Positions 7,296 through 12,844 of a stretch of 12,844 nucleotides of DNA are shown here, in pieces (positions within the stretch are counted from its first letter, which is position 1; every line of letters starts with the position of its first letter). The stretch is from positions 1 through 12,844 of the forward strand of contig JAGQQZ010000040.1 in assembly GCA_020425915.1 (NCBI GenBank), in the 5' to 3' direction. The notes below the pieces were generated by a model that was not told the origin of the DNA, made no database searches, and was given only the letters and a program-made list of their open reading frames with translations. Position numbers and translations under genes: made by a program. This DNA is from Planctomycetota bacterium. GTDB lineage: Bacteria > Planctomycetota > UBA1135 > UBA2386.

Positions 7296-7748
7296 TCACG
7301 CGGACTTCCGTCCGGCTCCGGTCTGGGAATTCAGGACGGAGTCGACGTCGAGCACGAGCATCAACCGGTCCGGGAACTTGTGGACACCGCGGATCAACGC
7401 GCGCGTCCGGCCATCGAGGTTTTCCGGCGGCGGCTCGAACGTCGTGTCGTCGACCTCGACGACCTCGTCGATGTCGTCGACGAGCAGGCTGACGGCGCCG
7501 TCCTCGGTGCGGATCACGACGTTCATCGGCAGCTCCTCGGACTGCCGCGCCGGCAGTCCGAGCAACACGCGCGGATCGATGGCGGTGACGATCTGACCGC
7601 GCAGGTTGATCAACCCGCGGATGAAGTCGTCGGCCAACGGCACTCGCGTCATCTCCTGATGACGCAGCACCTCTTGCACTCGATCGACTTCGACACCGAA
7701 GAAGAAGTCGTCGAGCAGGAACGTGCAGAACTTGCAGATGTCGGTCAT
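7296..7748 (-). CDS. cheW: Chemotaxis coupling protein CheW
   Basis: The 150-residue protein is a single CheW (SH3-like tandem barrel) domain, of usual length, that links receptor tips to CheA in the signalling array. Characteristic parts are VDRVQEVL (22-28 region), FIRGLINLRGQIVTAID (42-58, with Asn48 and Arg50-Gly51 conserved) and VSLLVDDIDEVVEV. ATG 7748 starts 2 bases after the cheA stop (7751-7753), and the Shine-Dalgarno GGGGAG (7755-7760, 6-base spacer) lies inside the end of cheA, so the two are co-translated. The receptor gene follows 16 bases later. Three cysteines/phenylalanines near the N-terminus (Cys5, Cys8; FFF 15-17) are a small peculiarity without known meaning. Confidence 0.95.
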   Translation of the reverse strand: MTDICKFCTFLLDDFFFGVEVDRVQEVLRHQEMTRVPLADDFIRGLINLRGQIVTAIDPRVLLGLPARQSEELPMNVVIRTEDGAVSLLVDDIDEVVEVDDTTFEPPPENLDGRTRALIRGVHKFPDRLMLVLDVDSVLNSQTGAGRKSA

Positions 7749-7750
7749 GT

Positions 7751-9985
7751 TCAGCTCCCCGCGAACTCCGGGCGCGGCAGGTGGATACCGGCCATCTCGA
7801 CGACCTGTTCGATGTCGAGGATCTCGGCGACCCTGCCCTGGATGACGGCCGACCCGCGCACGCCCGGACTCGCGATCTGCGATTCGATCGCGAGGCGTTG
7901 GTCGACGATGTCGAGGATGTCGTCGACGACGATGCCGACCGACTTGTCACCCTCGGTGTAGACGATGACCGGTAGCGAACCGGACTCGGCGGACGCGGCG
8001 CTCGTGCCGAGGATCCGCGACAGGTGGACCAACGGGAGGATCTCGCCGCGGTACTGCACGACTTCGTGTCGGCCGGTCCGCTCGATCTTGCCCTGCTCGA
8101 ACTCCTCGAGGCGCGCCACCTTCGACAGCGGGACGGCCATCCGCCGACCATCGTCGATCGAGAACAACAGCATCGTCTCGGAGTCGCCGTGCGCGTTGGT
8201 GTCGGACTGCTGGTCGAGGCTGGTGTCGACGATGTCGGCCGAGCGCGCGACGACGCCCGAGCGCTCACCGAGACCCAGCGCATCGAGGATCAGCGCGACC
8301 TTGCCGTCGCCCATGATCGTGGCGCCCGCGAAGCAGGTGAGGCCCTGCAACAGCTTGCCGAGCGGCTTGACGACGATCTCCTGGTTGTCGTTGACCTCGT
8401 CGACGACGAGTCCGAACTGACGCTCGTCGGCCTGGAGGACCGCGATGTTCAGCGTCTCCAGGTCCGACGCGCAGCGCGGCGCACCGGTGTGCAGCCCCAG
8501 CTGCTCGTCGAGCCAGACCATTGGCAGCAGGTTGCCGCGCAATCGGTAGACCGGCACGTCGTGGATCATCTCGATCGCGTTCTGGGCCTGCTCGCCGTCG
8601 AGGCGGACGAGTTCGAGCAGACTCACCTGCGGGATCGCGAAGCTGTCGCCAGAACACGACACGACGACCGCCGGGATGATCGCGAGCGTCAGCGGGATCT
8701 TGACCCTTAGCGTCGAACCGCGACCCGGCTCCGACTGGATGTCGACCGTGCCGCCGATGCGCTCGATGTTGGTCTTGACGACGTCCATGCCGACGCCACG
8801 ACCCGAGATATTGGTGACCTCCTTGGCGGTCGAGAGGCCGGGGCTGAAGATCAGGTTCAGCGCCTCGCGGTCACCCATCGACTCGGCGCGCGCTGCCGAG
8901 ATCACGTTGTTGGCGATCGCCTTCTGCTTGACTCGCTCGACGTCGATGCCCTTGCCGTCGTCGACGATCTCGATGTTGACCTGACCGCCCTCGTGGTAGG
9001 CGCGCAGCCACACCGTGCCCTCTTCGCGCTTGCCCGCGGCGCGTCGGTCCTCGGGCGTCTCGATCCCGTGGTCCACGGCGTTGCGCACGACGTGGGTCAG
9101 CGGGTCCTTGATCGCCTCGATGATCGTCCGGTCGAGCTCGGTCTCCTGCCCGTCCATGTCGACCCGGACCTTCTTGCCGCACATGCGCGACAGGTCGCGG
9201 ACGACGCGGGGGAACTTGTTCCAGACCGTGCCGATCGCCTGCATCCGCGTCTTCATGACGCCTTCCTGCAGCTCGGTCGTGATCAGGTTCAGGCGCTGGG
9301 CCGTCGTCAGGAAGCCGGAGTCCTCCTGGGTCGTCGAGAACTGCAGGATCTGGTTGCGCGCGAGCACGAGCTCGCCGACCTGGTTCATCAACGAGTTGAG
9401 CAGACAGACGTCGATGCGCACGGTCGTGTCGGCGATCGAACCGCCGGACTCGTTGCCCTGCTCACCGGATTCCGAGCCGGCGCGCGGCTTGGCCTTCGCG
9501 ACCGGGGCTTCCGCGTCGGGCTCGTCGGCCGCGCTCGGCGCCTCGACCGCGTCGACGGTGGTCTCCGCCTCCGGTTCGACCGCAAGCGCCGGAATCGCGG
9601 CGACCGCTCCAGGGGTCTGCAACGCCGTCAGCGTCTCGACGAGCTCGGCGTATTCCTTGCCGCCCTCGTCGCCCGCGGTCTCGATGCAGTTCAGGATCTC
9701 GCGAACACAATCCCCGAGCGCGAGCAGCGCCGAGGTGATGTCCGCGTTGACCGCGAGGTCTCCGTCCCGCAGCTTGCCGAGCAGCGTCTCGCCGACGTGG
9801 GTGACGCGTTCGAGCTTCGAGAAGCCGAGGAACCCGCACGTCCCCTTGATCGTGTGGATCGATCGGAACACGCTCGCGAGGGTCTCCGCGTTCGAAGGAT
9901 CCTGCTCGAGCGCCAGGAAATCGAGGTCGAGTTGGTCGAGGCTCTCTTGGCTCTCGACGAGGAACTCTTTGACGACATCATCCAT
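7751..9985 (-). CDS. cheA: Chemotaxis histidine kinase CheA with two C-terminal CheW-like domains
   Basis: The 744-residue kinase phosphorylates itself on His44 and passes the phosphate to CheY and CheB. Domains: HPt/P1 (1-120) with FRSIHTIKGTCGF around His44; Ala/Glu-rich linker (about 125-185) in place of a recognisable P2 docking domain; P3 dimerisation helices (about 187-255); HATPase P4 with N-box HVVRNAVDHG (298-307), G1 DDGKG (342-346) and G2 GRGVGMD (395-401); a first CheW-like P5 (about 436-575); a second CheW-like P5 (about 605-740). The start ATG 9985 gives the natural P1 beginning (MDDVVKEFLVES) and has GGAG at 9992-9995 with a 6-base spacer. The open frame extends to 10186, but those residues lack any family match and hold a low-complexity Arg-rich stretch. 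It is first in the cheA-cheW-mcp-cheY-cheB-cheR run. Confidence 0.96.
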   Translation of the reverse strand: MDDVVKEFLVESQESLDQLDLDFLALEQDPSNAETLASVFRSIHTIKGTCGFLGFSKLERVTHVGETLLGKLRDGDLAVNADITSALLALGDCVREILNCIETAGDEGGKEYAELVETLTALQTPGAVAAIPALAVEPEAETTVDAVEAPSAADEPDAEAPVAKAKPRAGSESGEQGNESGGSIADTTVRIDVCLLNSLMNQVGELVLARNQILQFSTTQEDSGFLTTAQRLNLITTELQEGVMKTRMQAIGTVWNKFPRVVRDLSRMCGKKVRVDMDGQETELDRTIIEAIKDPLTHVVRNAVDHGIETPEDRRAAGKREEGTVWLRAYHEGGQVNIEIVDDGKGIDVERVKQKAIANNVISAARAESMGDREALNLIFSPGLSTAKEVTNISGRGVGMDVVKTNIERIGGTVDIQSEPGRGSTLRVKIPLTLAIIPAVVVSCSGDSFAIPQVSLLELVRLDGEQAQNAIEMIHDVPVYRLRGNLLPMVWLDEQLGLHTGAPRCASDLETLNIAVLQADERQFGLVVDEVNDNQEIVVKPLGKLLQGLTCFAGATIMGDGKVALILDALGLGERSGVVARSADIVDTSLDQQSDTNAHGDSETMLLFSIDDGRRMAVPLSKVARLEEFEQGKIERTGRHEVVQYRGEILPLVHLSRILGTSAASAESGSLPVIVYTEGDKSVGIVVDDILDIVDQRLAIESQIASPGVRGSAVIQGRVAEILDIEQVVEMAGIHLPRPEFAGS

Positions 9986-10133
9986 ACCAAACTCCAATCC
10001 CCATGCGCTGGGGATTGCATCAGAGTTGGCGAGGACTCTTCTGCCCCTGAATCTCGAACCAGTGGCGCGGGTGTAGCGCGCTAGTCGAGTGATCGGTCCG
10101 AAGGGCCGCCGAGCTTCAGCGAATCTCGACGCG
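9986..10133 (-). promoter_or_regulatory. Gap between cheB2 and cheA, 148 bases, possible cheA leader/promoter
   Basis: This is the widest same-strand gap in the locus and no gene fits in it. Besides the hairpin at 9996-10016 it contains a 10-bp palindrome TAGCGCGCTA (10074-10083) and two direct copies of GAATCTCGA on the plus strand (10049-10057 and 10121-10129). No convincing sigma-70, sigma-54 or sigma-28 promoter could be picked out. The spacing suggests cheA may have its own promoter, separate from cheB2. Confidence 0.35.
9996..10016 (-). promoter_or_regulatory. Inverted repeat abutting the cheA Shine-Dalgarno site
   Basis: In the operon direction: AATCCCCA, loop GCGCA, TGGGGATT, followed at once by GGAG and, 6 bases later, the cheA ATG. 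The arms are a perfect 8-bp match. As RNA it would form a hairpin stacked against the ribosome binding site of the first gene of the main che operon; as DNA it could be an operator. Either could control expression of the entire locus; the sequence does not say which. Confidence 0.5.
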
Positions 10134-11135
10134 TCAGGCGCGGACGGCCGACTTTTCTCGTACGGCCTTCGCGATCGTCGCCGCAATGTCGTCGAGCGGG
10201 ACCACGCGGCAGGGAATCGCCGCGTCGATGACGCTGCGCGGCATCGGTGGCGCCACGGCCGTGTCGGGATCTTGTACGATCGCCGAGCCGCCGACGCCGA
10301 CGATCGTGCGCGCGCCCTTGGTCCCGTCGCACCCCAGACCGGTCAGGACGACCGCGACCGATCGCGATCCGAACGCCGTCGCGACGCTGCGGAACGTCGG
10401 GTCCGCGGCCGGGAAGATCATGTGCTCCGACGGCGTCACGTCGGTCGCGAACGTCAGGTCGGGCTGGACGAGCAAGTGCTGCGCGCCGGGCGCGACCCAG
10501 ACGTGATCGGACTCGACCCTCATCCCGGGTGCTGCGAGCGAGACCGGCAGACCGGTCAGCCGCTGCAATCGCGTCTGGAATCGTTCCATCATCCAGGCGG
10601 GTCCGTGCTGCACGAGGATCACCGCCGCACCGAGCGGCTCCGGCAAGGACTCCACGACCCGAGCCAGCGCGTCGGGCCCCCCCGTGCTCGCGGCGACGCA
10701 GACGAGCGGGAAGTCCGGCTCGTCCGTCGCGGGCGCGACGAAGGACGTCGGCGAGGCCGGAACGGCCCGGCCGGTCGCGCGATGCACGCAGCGTTCGACG
10801 CGCTCGACGAATTCGGCCGGCTCGATCGGCTTGGTCACGCATTCGTCGGCGCCGGCGAGGAGCGCGTGCTCGAGCGCGATCTCGGAGTGGAGTTCCGACA
10901 TCATGACGATCGGAAGCTCCCGACCGGCGCTCTCGCGCAATCGACGGATCAACTCGATCCCGTCGACGCCCGGCATCAGCCACGACGTCGCGATGCCATC
11001 GAACGATTCCGACGCGACGAGCTCCAGCGCCCGCTGACCATCGGGGACGCCGCGGACGTCCAGGCCCCGCTCACGGAAGGCATTCTGCAGCGCGAGGCGA
11101 GTGCTGGCAGAGTGCTCGGCGACGAGAATCCGCAT
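10134..11135 (-). CDS. CheB-like methylesterase with degenerate receiver domain (second CheB)
   Basis: The 333-residue protein has CheB architecture: receiver-like domain (1-118), linker (119-140), methylesterase (about 142-330). The catalytic triad is intact: Ser150 (AASTGGP), His177 (QHGP) and Asp270 (GLGCDG). The receiver is degenerate. The acidic pair is Glu7-His8 (LVAEHS) and the phospho-acceptor position in IATSWLMPGVDG is Ser51; Lys102 (TKPIE) and Ser80 remain. The codon at 10983-10985 is clearly TCG. It therefore probably cannot be phosphorylated by CheA and may be constitutively active, held by another partner, or tied to another receptor set. ATG 11135 gives the natural receiver start (MRILVAEHS) but lacks a spaced Shine-Dalgarno site, unlike the genes of the main operon. 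It ends 148 bases before cheA. Confidence 0.93.
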   Translation of the reverse strand: MRILVAEHSASTRLALQNAFRERGLDVRGVPDGQRALELVASESFDGIATSWLMPGVDGIELIRRLRESAGRELPIVMMSELHSEIALEHALLAGADECVTKPIEPAEFVERVERCVHRATGRAVPASPTSFVAPATDEPDFPLVCVAASTGGPDALARVVESLPEPLGAAVILVQHGPAWMMERFQTRLQRLTGLPVSLAAPGMRVESDHVWVAPGAQHLLVQPDLTFATDVTPSEHMIFPAADPTFRSVATAFGSRSVAVVLTGLGCDGTKGARTIVGVGGSAIVQDPDTAVAPPMPRSVIDAAIPCRVVPLDDIAATIAKAVREKSAVRA

Positions 11136-11257
11136 CCTGAAAGATCGACCGATCCCGAAGTCCGCCTATAGCCGAACCGTCGACGATCGACGATCTCGAC
11201 GCGTTCGCCACCGGCCCGTGCTTGACTCCCGTGCAACCGAGCCATCGACTGCGCTCC
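11136..11257. promoter_or_regulatory. Divergent intergenic region between cheB2 and the membrane glycosyltransferase
   Basis: These 122 bases separate two genes read in opposite directions and should hold both promoters. A TATAGG hexamer on the minus strand (complement of 11165-11170), about 30 bases before the cheB2 ATG, is a possible -10 element, but no matching -35 is visible. Small inverted repeats are present: GATCG-AC-CGATC (11143-11154) and GTCGA-CGA-TCGAC (11179-11191), the second overlapping a tandem CGACGAT doublet (11181-11194). These could be operator half-sites; GATCG is common in this genome, so chance is possible. Confidence 0.3.
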
Positions 11258-12844
11258 GTGTCGGACGAGCAGACGATCCTGCGGACGGGTGACAAGCTCT
11301 GGCTGTCGATCGGGAGCCTGGTGCTGCTCGGCTACCTCGTCGTCCGCGCTGCGAGCCAGCACGTCTCCTTCGACGAGTCGTGGCACATCTACTACGCGAC
11401 GATCTCGGACCCCTGGAAGCTGGTCAAGGAGATCGGGCGTGACATGCACCCGCCGACGTGTTCGATCCTGTTGCGGCCCTTCGTCGCGATCGGACCCGAC
11501 CCGCTCTGGCCGCGGCTGCTGTCGATCGTGCCGAGCGCGCTGCAACCGCTGCTGTGGTTCTGGCTGCTGCGACGGATCGGGATCTCCCGCCCGTTCGCCT
11601 GGGCGAGCACGATCGTGCTGTGCACTTCGCACGTGTTCCTCGACTTCGCGATGATCGTGCGCGGCTACACGCTGGCCCACACGGTGCTGATGCTCGCGTG
11701 CCTGGCGATCGCGAAGGCGATCCTCTCGGCGAACTCCCGGCGTCGGATCGGCGTGCTGGCCTGCGTCGCGGTCGGCGGTGCGTTCTGGACCGAGTATTCG
11801 GCGGCGTTCGCGATCGCGGCACTCGCCGGCGGTGTCATCGTGACCGGAATGCTCGACCGCGACTTCGGTCGGACCGTCACCGAAGCCGTGCGCCGGACGC
11901 GCTGGCCCGAGCGAGCGTTCCTCCTCCTCGCCGTGCTCGGCATCGCGGCGTTCTACGTCGCGTCGTTCGGGCTGCGTGCGCTGCCCCACGGCAACGAGTG
12001 GTTCCCGGTCGAAGGCCAGTCCGCCGCGGACTTCGTGGCGCGCGGCCTCGTGCTCGACACCTACTACTTCACCCCGTTCGACCTCCGCGACGTGTCGTGG
12101 GGCGCGCTCGTGATCACGGCCGCACTCGGCATGACGTTCGGCGTCGGACTGCGGCTGGCGGGTCGCCCGCAGCTGTCGCGCGAAGCACGACTGCAGGGCT
12201 CCGTCCTCCTCGCGCTGATCGGCCTCGTCGTCGGCATGGCGCTGCTCGGCGTGCTGCACAAGTACCCCTGGGGCGGGTTCGTACGGCACCAGTTGATCCT
12301 CGTGCCGTTCTTGCACGCCGCGCTCGTCATCGTGTTGCAGGAGCTGACGCCGAACGTGCCGCGTGTGCGGGCGATCGTCGCTTCGGTCCTGGTCGCGGGC
12401 GCCGTGTTGGTCGGTTGGCGATCGCACGCAACCTTCGACACGAACGAGGTCCAACACGCGCCGCTCTGGCAATCGGCGATCGACGAGGCATTCGCGGAGG
12501 ACTCCACGATTCCGGTCTGCGTGCCGAACTGCACGTTCTTCGGCACGGCGGGAACGCGGCTCGACACGCTGGACGTCGAGTTCGAGCGCGAGATCGGCGA
12601 ATGGGATCTCTACGCGGCCGGGTCGCCGCGCCGCGCGATGCTGCGTCCGCGATTCGTGTGGACGATCGATCCGGTGCCGAGCGAGGAGTTGCTCACCGCG
12701 TTGCGGGCGAAGTGCGACGAACTCGGGTTCGATGCGATCTGGCTGATGACGATGCGGTTCGGCGGTTCGCCGATCGAGGATCGGGTCGCGCTCGCGGCCG
12801 AACTCGAACGACGCTGTGAGTCCGCGGGCTTCGCGGTGTCGCGA
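11258..12844 (+). CDS. GT39-like (GT-C fold) integral membrane glycosyltransferase, 3' end missing
   Basis: The frame runs from GTG 11258 off the right edge, giving 529 residues. After a short cytoplasmic start and a first membrane helix (about 14-30) comes the GT-C signature in the first outer loop: SFDESWH with Asp39-Glu40, then RDMHPPT (62-67). The pattern LPS-like helix LLSIVPSAL and the VRGYTLAHT motif match the ArnT/PMT_2 (GT39, RgtA-D-like) family, which move sugars from lipid-phosphate donors to targets on the outer face of the membrane. About ten hydrophobic helices are followed by a soluble C-terminal part (from about 405) that includes two Cys in CVPNCTFFG. There is no in-frame ATG; GTG 11258 is preferred, with GTG 11231 and TTG 11222 as alternatives, none with a Shine-Dalgarno site. 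Donor and acceptor are unknown, and nothing links it to chemotaxis except position. Confidence 0.8.
   Translation, partial: MSDEQTILRTGDKLWLSIGSLVLLGYLVVRAASQHVSFDESWHIYYATISDPWKLVKEIGRDMHPPTCSILLRPFVAIGPDPLWPRLLSIVPSALQPLLWFWLLRRIGISRPFAWASTIVLCTSHVFLDFAMIVRGYTLAHTVLMLACLAIAKAILSANSRRRIGVLACVAVGGAFWTEYSAAFAIAALAGGVIVTGMLDRDFGRTVTEAVRRTRWPERAFLLLAVLGIAAFYVASFGLRALPHGNEWFPVEGQSAADFVARGLVLDTYYFTPFDLRDVSWGALVITAALGMTFGVGLRLAGRPQLSREARLQGSVLLALIGLVVGMALLGVLHKYPWGGFVRHQLILVPFLHAALVIVLQELTPNVPRVRAIVASVLVAGAVLVGWRSHATFDTNEVQHAPLWQSAIDEAFAEDSTIPVCVPNCTFFGTAGTRLDTLDVEFEREIGEWDLYAAGSPRRAMLRPRFVWTIDPVPSEELLTALRAKCDELGFDAIWLMTMRFGGSPIEDRVALAAELERRCESAGFAVSR

Noticed and set aside
10040..10070. tRNA-like T-loop GGTTCGAGATTC on the minus strand
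   Set aside because: The flanking bases do not form a T-stem and there is no acceptor, D or anticodon arm around it.
10074..10083. Palindrome TAGCGCGCTA as a confident operator
   Set aside because: It is a single 10-bp palindrome of a kind expected by chance in GC-rich DNA; kept only as part of the gap description.
9986..10186. N-terminal extension of CheA to 10186
   Set aside because: The extra 67 residues are Arg-rich, match no CheA, run into cheB2, and ATG 9985 has both the normal P1 start and a Shine-Dalgarno site.
11222..11250. Plus-strand promoter with TTGACT as -35
   Set aside because: At the right distance there is only TCGACT, unlike a -10 element, and it would place the start of transcription at or after the likely start codon.

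Overview
The window is a GC-rich stretch with densely packed genes. At its centre is a complete chemosensory (Che) locus on the minus strand, flanked by two plus-strand genes that run off the window edges. No rRNA, tRNA, CRISPR array, insertion sequence or phage gene was found. GC-rich Gram-negative with a large genome is a fair guess. The many-domain carboxypeptidase-regulatory-like protein at the left edge, the GT39-like membrane protein at the right edge and a cytoplasmic receptor with duplicated PAS domains would suit Planctomycetota (or less likely Myxococcota), but this is inference from gene content only.

Layout. 1-2259 (+): 3' part of a long protein made of repeated beta-sandwich (CarboxypepD_reg-like) domains. 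2273-2704 (-): YbgC/FadM-type acyl-CoA thioesterase, convergent with the first gene. 2754-9985 (-): cheA, cheW, mcp, cheY, cheB, cheR in transcription order, with Shine-Dalgarno sites in front of each and 4-base stop/start overlaps at cheY/cheB and cheB/cheR. 10134-11135 (-): a second CheB-like methylesterase just upstream of cheA. 11258-12844 (+): 5' part of a multi-spanning GT-C/GT39-like glycosyltransferase, divergent from cheB2.

How the parts work together. The receptor (722 aa) has no membrane segment and should sense an intracellular signal. It starts with a complete group I truncated haemoglobin domain, followed by two PAS domains resembling the Aer2 haem-PAS type, a HAMP-like linker and the MCP signalling hairpin. 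It would control the CheA kinase through CheW and CheA's own two CheW-like domains. CheA would phosphorylate CheY and CheB1; CheR and CheB set receptor methylation. The second CheB keeps its catalytic triad, but its receiver domain has lost the phospho-accepting aspartate (Ser51), so it should not be switched on by CheA in the normal way.

Most interesting points: (1) the truncated haemoglobin-PAS-PAS-MCP fusion, which differs from the classical globin-coupled sensors of the HemAT type; (2) a near-perfect ribosome binding site and ATG exactly at the globin/PAS junction, suggesting either two protein forms from one gene or a very recent fusion; (3) the pseudo-receiver CheB2; (4) strong RNA hairpins between mcp and cheY and immediately in front of the cheA ribosome binding site. 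Together these make a plausible gas-sensing (O2, NO or CO) chemosensory system whose full domain combination I do not recognise as described.
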